From Bacteroidetes bacterium GWF2_33_16 (GTDB taxonomy: Bacteria > Bacteroidota > Bacteroidia > Bacteroidales > UBA12077), in contig MEOE01000004.1 in NCBI GenBank assembly GCA_001768565.1, forward strand, positions 68,313 through 132,312: a DNA stretch of 64,000 nt. The letters are read 5' to 3'. A model generated the notes under the pieces. That model ran no database searches. It was not told the origin of the DNA and saw nothing but the letters and a program-made list of their open reading frames with translations. The translations under genes were made by a program, and so were the position numbers. Positions 36,401 to 43,858 of the stretch are shown here, one piece after another (the stretch's first letter is position 1; every line of letters begins with the position of its first letter).

Positions 36401-36576
36401 AAATCTGTATCTATTAATTCTTCACGTGAAATACCCGTAACTTTTATTGATGCTTCGTTAACATCTGTTATTTTTCCTTCAGAACTGATAGCAACTAGTG
36501 GATCTAAACTGGCCTCTATCAAACTCCTTGTATATTGATCCCTATTATTATCAAGATTATTCTTTGTTGGTTTCAT
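33472..36576 (-). CDS. Hybrid histidine kinase: PAS - 11 x 21-aa coiled-coil repeat - PAS - HisKA - HATPase - REC - Hpt
   Basis: The 1034-aa protein has no transmembrane segment. In order it contains a PAS domain (about 13-130), eleven 21-residue repeats of the type KRAAELVIANKELAYQNEEKE (about 131-365), a second PAS (385-500) very like the first, HisKA with MSHEIRTPMNAIIG, HATPase with DTGIGIHEDKIDKIFENF and GGTGLGLAIVKKL, a receiver (about 778-895; ILMDLQMPEMNG) and an Hpt domain (about 905-1030; His in YSAVHKMIP). It lies in one operon with the AraC gene and the receiver protein under the stress box, so it is probably the signalling input to the regulon. Confidence 0.93.
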   Translation of the reverse strand: MKPTKNNLDNNRDQYTRSLIEASLDPLVAISSEGKITDVNEASIKVTGISREELIDTDFSDYFTDPKKAKEGYLQVFEKGFVADYPLTIKHKNGNLTDVSYNASVYKDEKGNVLGVFAAARDVTNQKWTIELRKANKELAYQNNEKEKRAAELVIANEELAYQNEVKEKRAAELVVANKELAYQNEVKGKRAAELVIANKELAYQNNEKEKRAAELIIANNELAFQNNEKEKRAAELVIANKELAFQNGVKEKRAAELVVANKELAYQNKVKEKRAAELIIANKELAFQNDEKEKRAAELVIANKELAFQNNEKEKRAAELVIANDELAFQNNEKEKRAAELVIANKELAFQNKEKEKQKIVTKELEAFNNEIESDSQYTLSLIEASLDPLVTINTEGKITDMNEALAIITGLTREELTDTDFLNYFTEPQKAREVYQEVFAKGSVADSPLTIRHKNGKLTDVLFNGSVYKDEDGNIDGIVIVARDVTEQKRIATELTEAIVYAEMATMIAEEAKTKAEKATLIAEDAVKSKQLFLSNMSHEIRTPMNAIIGFTKVLLKTELSEKQKEYLKAIKISGDALIVLINDILDLAKVDAGKMTFEKIPFKMSLSIPAMLHLFEIKIQEKNLKLIKEYDTNIPEVLVGDPVRLHQVILNLLSNAVKFTSKGKITFSIRLVDEDKKKVTIEFAVTDTGIGIHEDKIDKIFENFQQGTSGTSRLFGGTGLGLAIVKKLVESQGGSIHVTSKINEGSTFSFTLSFQKTKAKADFEPEITELDADIANIKVLVVEDIPLNQLLMKTLLDDFGFECDIASNGKIAIEKMQNKSHDIILMDLQMPEMNGFEATEYIRNKMKSNIPIIALTADVTTVDMDKCKAVGMNDYIAKPVDERLLYSKMVGLVKKIPIITKLDLNSINESLKDKCTDLDFLNRRTKSDPKLMMEMISLYLEQTPPLVSAMKEGLKNKDWKSLYSAVHKMIPSFSIMGISSVFEDMAKKVQEYANSQQQSEGIPEMVLQLENVCVQACEELKEEFNAIKNTN
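35484..36186 (-). repeat. 63-bp tandem repeat inside the hybrid kinase gene
   Basis: About eleven in-frame copies of a 63-bp unit encode the coiled-coil repeats. Copies differ mainly at third positions, so the array is old and under selection but could still change length by slippage or recombination. Confidence 0.88.
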
Positions 36577-36619
36577 TTTATTTTTTATGTATCATATCTG
36601 AAAAGGTAAATCATGTCGT

Positions 36620-37207
36620 TTAATTTAGAATATTATCGGGCATAATACCAATATCTTCAATAGGGCTTCTTCTTTTATTCTTCAATTGTTTAAAATGAGA
36701 AGGGGAGAGTCCTGTAACTTTTTTAAACTGATTAGATAAATGAGCAACACTGCTATAATTCATTTTCCACGCAATTTCCGTAATGTTTAATTCATCATAA
36801 ATAATTAATTCTTTTATCCGTTCAATTTTATGAGAAATGATGAATTGCTCGATAGTAGTGCCTTGTACTTCTGAAAATAAATTTGCCAGATAAGTATAAT
36901 CGTAATTTAGTTTTTCACTTAAGAAGTCAGAAAAGTTAGTTTTTATTATACCATCTGTATGATGGACCATTTCAATAATTACATTTTTTATTTTTTCAAT
37001 CAGTACAGCTCTCTTGTCATCCATTAATTCAAGCCCGGTGTTATGCAAGGCTATTTTTAATTGTTCTCGCTGTTCCGCAGAAATAGTTTCCATAATTTCA
37101 ATTTCGCCCAAATCAACAACAATAAAGTGTAGTTGGAGCTTTTTTAATTCTTCTTTTACCGCTGTTTTACAGCGGTTGCTTACCATGTACTTGATATATA
37201 ATTTCAT
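36620..37207 (-). CDS. AraC-family regulator, paralogue of 21709, under the stress box
   Basis: The 195-aa protein has an HMA-like N-terminal domain opening KLYIKYMVSNRCKTAV and a C-terminal AraC HTH with ITEIAWKMNYSSVAHLSNQFKKVTGLSPSHF. The first Cys of the CxxC seen in the paralogue is Ser here, so metal or redox sensing is probably altered. The ATG at 37207 is chosen because an upstream ATG at 37240 lies in or before the -7 element (37227-37234) and so would not be transcribed. It heads the operon with the hybrid kinase and receiver and is a leading candidate for the protein that reads the box, including its own. Confidence 0.85.
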   Translation of the reverse strand: MKLYIKYMVSNRCKTAVKEELKKLQLHFIVVDLGEIEIMETISAEQREQLKIALHNTGLELMDDKRAVLIEKIKNVIIEMVHHTDGIIKTNFSDFLSEKLNYDYTYLANLFSEVQGTTIEQFIISHKIERIKELIIYDELNITEIAWKMNYSSVAHLSNQFKKVTGLSPSHFKQLKNKRRSPIEDIGIMPDNILN

Positions 37208-37226
37208 ATGCTTATATAAATCCATA

Positions 37227-37293
37227 CAAAGATGACTCATTTTTAAGTATAAAGTGTTATATAACTTTTAAAACAAGTTACATCATTCACACA
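37227..37293 (-). promoter_or_regulatory. Stress box + -7, AraC/kinase/receiver operon
   Basis: The box is at 37253-37293 (TGTAAC and TATAAC repeats). The -7 CATCTTTG is at 37227-37234, and the spacer is 18 bp. The predicted start of transcription is near 37220, leaving a short leader before the ATG at 37207. Confidence 0.82.
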
Positions 37294-37327
37294 TTTTTAT
37301 AACTCATGAAAAGAAAGATTTAAGAAT

Positions 37328-37362
37328 AAAAAAGAGATGGCTATTAAAGCCATCTCTTTCTA
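37328..37362 (-). terminator. Terminator of the third ice-binding gene
   Basis: A 12-base stem (37331-37342 with 37348-37359) lies 16 bp after the stop codon at 37378. Confidence 0.78.
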
Positions 37363-37377
37363 GATTATAGGTATTAT

Positions 37378-38454
37378 TTATGGTTCAACTATAGTATTTG
37401 CATCTAAAATTACTGCTGTTTGAGCTAAAGCTCTTCCGTTAAATGATGCTCCTGTTTGAAAAGTAATACCTGTCATCGACAAAATAATACCTTCAAAATG
37501 TGATGTTGCTCCAAATGTTGCTTCACCGGCTACTTGCCAGAAAATATTTTCGGCTTTTGCTCCACCAATTAAGGTTACATTAACCGAAGTACTTATTGTT
37601 AAATCACCTGAAATCTGGAAAATCCAAATATCATTTTCATCTCCAGAAATGGTAATGTCAGATGGTATTGAAACTGTATTTGTCCATTTATAAAGACCTG
37701 GTGTAAGTGTTAATCCACCAATATTACCTGTACCAAGTTCAAGAAAATCTGGAAAAGGACGACTAGCTGCATCATTATAAGCAGTAATCATATTTTCAAC
37801 AGCGGTTATAAGGTTAGTAGGAGTAGGTGTAGTCATATCGGCTGCAAAAAGATGTCCGGTAACTTGAGCAGATGTTGCATATCCAGTAGCGTTTACTAAA
37901 TCCAAACCAGTTATATAAGATGTTGCAGCAGGGCTTAATCCTAAATCACCTGTAATAGCTGAGGTAGGATTGTTATTGATTGCTGTTTTAGCAAGAATAA
38001 CGTAATTACCTGCAGTTCCAAGATCAACTGATTCCAAACTTGCCGTTTCAGTACCTGTTGTAAAGCTCCATTCTTTCTTAGAATTTACAGCAATACCATC
38101 TGTATTTTTTGCTCCGGTAGTAATTGTAGCAGTATATTCAGTTGCTTCAGTCCAAATAACTAATGGTGTAAAGGTTGCTATAACACCTGAATATGAAACT
38201 GTTCCTTCAACTGCAGTCACACCATCTTTTATGTTAAATGTTAATGAGCTGATTGTTAAAGGATTCATAGCTTCACTAAATGTAGCTGTAATTACTTTAT
38301 TAAGTACTACATTAGTAGCATTATTTGCAGGATTGGTAGAAATTACAGAAGGTAATAAGCTGTCATCATTAGTATTATCATCATCTTTTGAACAGCTGAC
38401 CGTAAAAATAACTGTTGCAATTGCAAAAGTTGTTAATAGATTTTTGAATTTCAT
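37378..38454 (-). CDS. Ice-binding-like lipoprotein: one Ig-like (Big_5) domain + DUF3494
   Basis: The 358-aa protein has a lipobox (FTVSC) followed by SKDDDN, one Big_5 domain (about 32-137) and a DUF3494 domain (140-358). It looks like a short form of the 569-aa protein at 28843, from which it differs by two fewer Ig-like repeats and scattered substitutions. The ATG at 38454 is preferred over one at 38508, because the latter lies upstream of the predicted transcript start and adds no signal. Confidence 0.92.
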   Translation of the reverse strand: MKFKNLLTTFAIATVIFTVSCSKDDDNTNDDSLLPSVISTNPANNATNVVLNKVITATFSEAMNPLTISSLTFNIKDGVTAVEGTVSYSGVIATFTPLVIWTEATEYTATITTGAKNTDGIAVNSKKEWSFTTGTETASLESVDLGTAGNYVILAKTAINNNPTSAITGDLGLSPAATSYITGLDLVNATGYATSAQVTGHLFAADMTTPTPTNLITAVENMITAYNDAASRPFPDFLELGTGNIGGLTLTPGLYKWTNTVSIPSDITISGDENDIWIFQISGDLTISTSVNVTLIGGAKAENIFWQVAGEATFGATSHFEGIILSMTGITFQTGASFNGRALAQTAVILDANTIVEP

Positions 38455-38472
38455 AAAAAATTGTATTGGTTT

Positions 38473-38491
38473 TTGTGAATTATTTTCACAA
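38473..38491 (-). promoter_or_regulatory. 5'-end stem-loop, third ice-binding gene
   Basis: Arms TTGTGAA/TTCACAA with a 5-base loop begin 2-3 bp after the -7 element. The position is the same as in the other two ice-binding genes but the sequence differs, and the pairing is kept. Confidence 0.6.
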
Positions 38492-38493
38492 TA

Positions 38494-38560
38494 CAAAGAT
38501 AGGTGCACTTAATTCTGACTTTGTTACACAACAAAACTTATAAGTTACATAATTCACACA
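38494..38560 (-). promoter_or_regulatory. Stress box + -7, third ice-binding gene
   Basis: The box is at 38520-38560 with both TGTAAC repeats. The -7 TATCTTTG is at 38494-38501, and the spacer is 18 bp. Nothing else is seen between here and the terminator at 38843. Confidence 0.85.
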
Positions 38561-38842
38561 TAACCAATATAATAGTAATTGTATCTCTTTCTTAATAGTA
38601 TTTCAATAGTTAATAGTTTTTTATAATAGAGAAAATTTGAAATACTTATCTATTTTCTACTTCCCTATTTAATTGGAGTATATCTAGAGTAAGTTAAGAG
38701 TTATATTTAGGGAAAATAGTGAAAGCAATTGCCTTTAACTCATAAAAAAGGTTTGAAAATTAGCTATACATAATAAGTTAAAGGATTATATTATAGAAAA
38801 AATAATTCGAGTTTAAACTTTAATTATAGTTTATTAAAATAA

Positions 38843-38870
38843 AAAGTCCCGCAATTTGCGGGACTTTCTA
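38843..38870 (-). terminator. Terminator of the cold-shock gene
   Basis: An 11-bp stem with a 3-base loop has A- and T-runs on its sides. It is almost the same sequence as the terminator at 22930. Confidence 0.82.
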
Positions 38871-38894
38871 CTTTAACTTAAATGGTATTAGTAA

Positions 38895-39086
38895 CTATGC
38901 TAGTTTAACATTTACTGCATTTAATCCTTTTTTACCTTCTTGAAGATCAAAAGTTACTTCGTCATTTTCTCTTATGCTTTCTTTCAAACCAGATGAATGC
39001 ACAAAGTACTCTTTTGCTGAATTTGCGTCTTTAATAAATCCGAATCCTTTAGATTCATTGTAAAATTTTACTGTTCCGTTGTTCAT
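38895..39086 (-). CDS. Cold-shock protein (CspA family)
   Basis: This 63-aa protein is a single cold-shock domain: GTVKFYNESKGFGFIKD (RNP1), YFVHSSGL (RNP2) and GLNAVNVKLA. Csp proteins bind single-stranded RNA/DNA and melt RNA structure in the cold. No copy of the 41-bp box is seen upstream, but its place beside ice-binding and CsbD genes supports a cold or stress role. Confidence 0.93.
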   Translation of the reverse strand: MNNGTVKFYNESKGFGFIKDANSAKEYFVHSSGLKESIRENDEVTFDLQEGKKGLNAVNVKLA

Positions 39087-39311
39087 AATATGTAATTAAT
39101 TAATTGGGTGCAAGTAAGCTTAAATTTTCGAGAAAATACTAACTTTTATAAAAAAAACGATTTTATTTTTTAATATCAATTGTTACAAGCCTTGTTATAT
39201 CATGGTTTGCATCAAAAAAAATGAGCCTGAAAAAAGAGTAAAATAAATATGAAAAGCCAACTTGATTTGCTCTATTAAGGGGTGTTAAAAATAAAATATG
39301 CTAAGAATAGA

Positions 39312-39497
39312 CTAGAATTTTTCAATTACTAACTGAAGTTCTTTCTTTGTTTTTCCTAGTTTATGTGCTATCATTTTCAATAAATCATCTTGTGTGCCAT
39401 ACCTAAACTGTAAATCAGCATTTGTTAAGTTTGAATACTTTTTTTTAAGTTTGATTTTAAGATCATTCCAATAAACATTATCAAATTCGTTACTCAT
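39312..39497 (-). CDS. CsbD-family stress protein, second paralogue
   Basis: This 61-aa protein has the CsbD pattern, YWNDLKIKLKKKYSNLTNADLQF and LGKTKKELQLVIEKF. It is shorter in basic residues than the paralogue at 32540. About 255 bp upstream, on the minus strand, lies a -7 TACCTTTG (39751-39758) preceded by a lone half-site (TATAACAC), so regulation may be related but the box is incomplete. Confidence 0.8.
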   Translation of the reverse strand: MSNEFDNVYWNDLKIKLKKKYSNLTNADLQFRYGTQDDLLKMIAHKLGKTKKELQLVIEKF

Positions 39498-40259
39498 TTT
39501 TTATTATTTTTAGTGAAAAATTTTAATTGTAAGCGCTAATTAGTAAATCCGTGATTAATTAAACATGTATGAACTAATAAGATCTCTAATTAAATATAGT
39601 AATTATAAATTGCCGCAAATATTCTGTTGATAAACTATTTAGTATTGAAAAGAATAAACAGAGGTAAGCTTCATTAGAGTTCTTTGATTGCAGTAATCCT
39701 TATTATGCAATAATTCTGTTTTTAACAATTCCTTATATAAAATATTTGTACAAAGGTACTTAAATGAATTCATAATGTGTTATATAATTCAATATTAGAT
39801 TTAAAATTCTTGTATATATTACATAATCAATTAATTATTTTTTAAAATATTATTTTTAATCAGGATAAAAACATGATTTTTGGTAATCCTTTTATCATTT
39901 TTTAATATAAACTCTAATACCACAGTGTTATAATGATCACATTATCAGTTTAATATAAAATTAACCTGCTTTAATTAGAATAAATGAAAAAAATTCAATA
40001 ATTAAAGCTATCTTTGCTTGTTGAACTTTTCGGGTAATTAATTGTTATTCAATAAGAAATAACTTTTTCGTTATACTTCTGATTAAAATAATAACAGTAT
40101 TGAATTTATAAGTGTACCTTAAATTGAAAGTTAGCAGTTAAGCATGCTGGATTTAATTATAGTTTTGAAATAATTAAAAGCGATTTTCACTTTTAATTAA
40201 AATTACCAGCATTTAAAAAGTATTAGAGTTTTATACAAAATAGAAGGGAAAAGGATATT
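39498..40259. other. Gene-free stretch with promoters and a structured element
   Basis: No credible gene is seen in 762 bases. It holds the -7 element at 39751-39758 (minus), a TATCTTTG -7-like element at 40009-40016 (plus), and the two-part hairpin at 40144-40212. Confidence 0.6.
40144..40212 (+). ncRNA. Two-part stem-loop upstream of the 53-aa protein gene
   Basis: An outer stem (40144-40150 with 40206-40212) encloses an inner perfect 9-bp stem (40172-40180 with 40190-40198). It lies between a -7-like element at 40009 and the start at 40260, so it could be a structured leader. It matches no riboswitch I recognise. Confidence 0.35.
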
Positions 40260-40421
40260 ATGGCAATGTACGAGAAAAAACCAATTGTTTTTAAATCTCC
40301 TGATTTAACAAAAATGCAGGTAGTTGTTATCGATCATAAAACAAAAATCTTTATTGCAATGGGTGCTGATCCTGTTGATGCTAAAAATCGATACCTGGCA
40401 AGAAGTATTATTAAGAAATAA
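40260..40421 (+). CDS. 53-aa conserved-looking small protein
   Basis: The frame MAMYEKKPIVFKSPDLTKMQ...ARSIIKK has 53 codons with a purine-rich GGGAAAAGGA ribosome site just before the ATG, and it ends shortly before a strong terminator. The composition is that of a small soluble alpha/beta protein (VVVIDHKTKIFIAMGAD). I do not recognise a family, though similar small proteins occur in Bacteroidota. Confidence 0.65.
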   Translation: MAMYEKKPIVFKSPDLTKMQVVVIDHKTKIFIAMGADPVDAKNRYLARSIIKK

Positions 40422-40468
40422 TCTTTCTTATCATGTAATTAAAAATTATTAAAGAATCATAGTAACTT

Positions 40469-40500
40469 ATGCAAAACATTTATGTTTTGCATATTTTTTT
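40469..40500 (+). terminator. Terminator after the 53-aa protein gene
   Basis: A perfect 10-bp stem (40469-40478 with 40483-40492) with a TTTA loop is followed by a run of T. Confidence 0.85.
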
Positions 40501-40617
40501 ATGGTTATCTCAAACTTTATCATATAATTGTATTAATTTCAAATTAAGTTTTTGGTTTACATATATTTTTATAATATGTTAAATCAGAGAAAATAAACCA
40601 ATACAATAATTTATTAA

Positions 40618-40851
40618 ATGGAGAACTCGAATTCACCTGTTTTTAATTCTGGAATATTACTTGATCTGGTTAAAACAAAGATGATGTTTGGAAAATACAA
40701 GGGAACATTTATATGTGATTTGCCTGAGTATTACTTAGTCTGGTTTTCTCAGAAAGGATTTCCTCCAGGGAAAATAGGTATTTTAATGGGTACTATGTAC
40801 GAAATAAAATTAAATGGACTTGAATACCTTTTAAAACCTTTGAGGAAATAA
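40618..40851 (+). CDS. DUF3820 family protein
   Basis: The 77-aa protein has the DUF3820 core: MFGKYKGTFICDLPEYYLVWFSQKGFPPGKIG followed by YEIKLNGLEYLLKPL. The family is widespread in proteobacteria and Bacteroidota, and its function is not established. It is a single gene, 117 bp before the M16 peptidase. Confidence 0.85.
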   Translation: MENSNSPVFNSGILLDLVKTKMMFGKYKGTFICDLPEYYLVWFSQKGFPPGKIGILMGTMYEIKLNGLEYLLKPLRK

Positions 40852-40968
40852 ACTAATTTTAAATAATTTAGTATTTAAGTATTTTTGGGTTTAAACTATA
40901 TCACTTCCCAATAATCTAAAATATTCAATAATTAACTCTACTAAAAATCTGTAAATCAAAAAAAAACT

Positions 40969-43767
40969 ATGAAAAAGCTGTTTCTAATCTCTACTTTATC
41001 AGGTTTGTTGATGCTTTCTGCATGCAACAAAAAAACTGATGAACTTAATATTAACTACGAAAAATATACCTTGACCAATGGTCTCGATGTAATTTTACAT
41101 GTTGATAAATCTGATCCAATTGTTGCATTTGCTGTTCAATATCATGTTGGATCGAATCGCGAAGTGCCTGGTCGTACTGGTTTTGCTCACCTTTTCGAAC
41201 ATATGATGTTTCAACGCTCTGAAAACGTTGGCGAGGATCAGTTCTTTAAGTTGATTCAGAATGCTGGTGGTATGCTAAATGGTGGTACTGGTAATGATGC
41301 AACAACATATTTTGAAGTTGTTCCAAAAAATGCACTCGATATGATTCTATGGATGGAATCAGATCGTATGGGTTATATGATAAATACCGTTACAAAAAAA
41401 TCATTTGCTATTCAGCAAAATGTTGTTCAAAATGAAAAACGACAAATGGTTGATAACCGCCCTTATGGCCATACTAGCGATGTATTGTCGAAAGCACTGT
41501 ATCCAAACGATCATCCTTACTATTGGCAGGTAATTGGCGAGATGGAAGATTTATTTAATGCCACTATTGATGATGTGAAAACTTTTCATAAAATATTTTA
41601 TGTTCCAAATAATGCAACCATAGTATTAGCTGGTGATTTCGAGATTGAAGATGCTAAGAAACTTGTAGAAAAATATTTTGGCGAAATTCCTCGTGGAGAA
41701 GAATTAACAGATCCAAAAGCTCAACCTGTTGTCCTCGAACAAACAAAAAAGTTATATCACGAAGATAATTTTGCTCGTGCTCCTCAATTAACAATGGTTT
41801 GGCCTACTGCAGAAGAGTATACAGATGATGCTTATGCTTTGCAATATCTTGCTCAGTTATTATCACAAGGTAAAAAAGCTCCAATTTATCAGATTCTTGA
41901 AAAAGAGAAAAAGCTAACTTCACGTCAGTATGCTTATAATGGTGCGCAGGAAATTACCGGCGAATTTACAATTTCTGTTACAGCAAATGATGGTGTTAGC
42001 CTAAACGATGTTGAAAAAAGCATCTTTGAAGCCTTTGCCCGTTTCGAAGAAAATGGAATTACTGATGATGACCTTTTGAGAATTAAAGCTGATTTAGAAA
42101 CTAATTTTTATAACAGAATTAGCAGTGTGCTTGGAAAATCTTTCTCTCTGGCAAATTATAATGAATATGCTGGCGATCCTTCATATTATAAAAAAGATAT
42201 AGAACGTCTTAAAGCTGTTACAAAAGAAGACGTGATGAATGTTTATAATAAATACATTAAAGATAAACCATATGTTGCTGCAAGCTTTGTTCCTAAAGGT
42301 CAAGCAAACCTAATAGCAGACGGATCTGTAAAAGCTGATATTAAAGAAGAAAATATTTTAACTGCAACCGAAGTAAAAATTGAAGAAGTAGAAGAAGAAA
42401 TAGCTATTACACAATCTTCTTTCGATAGATCAGTTCAACCAGCACTAGGAGCTGATCCTGCCCTAACTATTCCTGCAGTATGGGAATCAAAATTAGCTAA
42501 TGGGATTAAAGTTATTGGAATCGAGCAAAATGAACTGCCTCTTATTCGCTATACACTTACAATATCTGGTGGCCAATATCTTGATAAAATTGAAAAACCA
42601 GGTGTAGCTAATCTTGTATCTAGTTTAATGATGGAGGGAACACAAAATAAAACACCTGAACAATTAGAAGAAGAGATCGAGAAATTAGGTGCAAGTATTT
42701 GGATGAATACAAGTGCCGAAAATATTACCATATCGGTAAATACTCTTGCACGCAATTATGAAAAAACAATGGCTCTTGTCGAAGAAATTTTGTTAGAACC
42801 ACGTTGGGATGAAGAAGAATTTACTTTAGCAAAAGAATCTGTTTTAAACAATCTAAAAAGACAAAAAGCTGATCCAAATTACCTTGCACGTTCTGCATTT
42901 GGTAAACTTGTTTATGGTGATAATCATATATTCTCTTTCGATATAAAAGGAACTGAAGAGGCTGTAAATCAAATTACAATTGATGATCTAAAAGCATATT
43001 ACCAAAGTGTTTTTTCACCATCAATTTCAACAATGAGTATTGCAGGTAATATTACCAAAGAAAAAGTGGAAGCATCACTTACAAGTTTAACATCTCGTTG
43101 GCAAGCTAAAGAAGTTATATTCCCTGAGTACCAGCTTCCAGCAAAACCTGAAAAATCACAAATATATTTAGTAGATGTCCCAGGTGCTAAACAATCAGTT
43201 ATTAATATTGGTAATTTGGCTCTTTCTCGCACAGATGTTGATTATTTTCCTGCTTTTGTTATGAATTATCAACTTGGTGGTTCATTTAATGGTAAAGTAA
43301 ATATTGTACTGCGCGAAGAAAAAGGATTTACTTATGGAGCGAGAACAGGATTTACTGCATATAATATCCCTGGATATTTCTCAGCAGCATCAAGCGTTCG
43401 CTCTTCTGCAACTTTGGAATCTGTAAATATCTTTAAAACTTTGATGGAGGGATACAGAGAAGGAATAAATGACGAGGAGTTAGAATTTACAAAAAATGCA
43501 TTAATAAAATCGTATTTACGCCAATTCGAAACATTAGGTGCGTTGATTAACATGTTACAAGATATAAATGTATATGGTTTGCCAATTGATTATGTGAAAA
43601 ATGAAGAAACTATAATTAAAAATATGACTCTAGATTCACATAAAGAGATTGCTCAAAAATACATTACTCCTGATAAAATGTATTATGTAGTTGCAGGTGA
43701 TGCCGCAACACAAGCTAAAGAACTTAAAAAAGTTGGATTTGGCGAGCCAGTGATTTTAAAATACTAA
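40969..43767 (+). CDS. M16-family zinc metallopeptidase lipoprotein, two-domain
   Basis: The 932-aa protein has a lipobox (MLSAC19). The N-terminal M16 unit holds the inverted zinc motif HLFEH (74-78; H74, E77, H78) with a downstream NEKRQMVDNRPYG segment. The C-terminal M16 unit (about 500-930) lacks the zinc motif but keeps the REEKGFTYGARTGF segment that shapes the substrate chamber. This active-plus-inactive pairing is usual for pitrilysin-like fused proteases that degrade peptides in the periplasm. Confidence 0.92.
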   Translation: MKKLFLISTLSGLLMLSACNKKTDELNINYEKYTLTNGLDVILHVDKSDPIVAFAVQYHVGSNREVPGRTGFAHLFEHMMFQRSENVGEDQFFKLIQNAGGMLNGGTGNDATTYFEVVPKNALDMILWMESDRMGYMINTVTKKSFAIQQNVVQNEKRQMVDNRPYGHTSDVLSKALYPNDHPYYWQVIGEMEDLFNATIDDVKTFHKIFYVPNNATIVLAGDFEIEDAKKLVEKYFGEIPRGEELTDPKAQPVVLEQTKKLYHEDNFARAPQLTMVWPTAEEYTDDAYALQYLAQLLSQGKKAPIYQILEKEKKLTSRQYAYNGAQEITGEFTISVTANDGVSLNDVEKSIFEAFARFEENGITDDDLLRIKADLETNFYNRISSVLGKSFSLANYNEYAGDPSYYKKDIERLKAVTKEDVMNVYNKYIKDKPYVAASFVPKGQANLIADGSVKADIKEENILTATEVKIEEVEEEIAITQSSFDRSVQPALGADPALTIPAVWESKLANGIKVIGIEQNELPLIRYTLTISGGQYLDKIEKPGVANLVSSLMMEGTQNKTPEQLEEEIEKLGASIWMNTSAENITISVNTLARNYEKTMALVEEILLEPRWDEEEFTLAKESVLNNLKRQKADPNYLARSAFGKLVYGDNHIFSFDIKGTEEAVNQITIDDLKAYYQSVFSPSISTMSIAGNITKEKVEASLTSLTSRWQAKEVIFPEYQLPAKPEKSQIYLVDVPGAKQSVINIGNLALSRTDVDYFPAFVMNYQLGGSFNGKVNIVLREEKGFTYGARTGFTAYNIPGYFSAASSVRSSATLESVNIFKTLMEGYREGINDEELEFTKNALIKSYLRQFETLGALINMLQDINVYGLPIDYVKNEETIIKNMTLDSHKEIAQKYITPDKMYYVVAGDAATQAKELKKVGFGEPVILKY

Positions 43768-43788
43768 TATGTATAAAACGTAATGAAT

Positions 43789-43822
43789 TAAAAAGCCGAT
43801 AATCAAATTATCGGCTTTTTCT
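43789..43822. terminator. Terminator of the M16 gene, probably bidirectional
   Basis: A 14-base stem built on AAAAAGCCGATAAT and its complement, with A- and T-runs, lies between the M16 gene and the convergent barrel gene at 43859. Confidence 0.85.
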
Positions 43823-43858
43823 TTAGTACTAAAATTAGAATTACTATTTTATTTATAT

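Noticed and set aside
37208..37240. Upstream ATG giving an AraC protein 11 residues longer.
   Set aside because: It lies at or before the predicted -7 element, and the paralogue's conserved start KL(F/Y)IK matches the ATG at 37207.
39751..39800. Possible tenth stress box ahead of the second CsbD gene.
   Set aside because: The -7 TACCTTTG and one half-site exist, but the spacing is 17 bp, the upstream half-site is not recognisable and the leader would be about 255 nt. Kept only as a remark.
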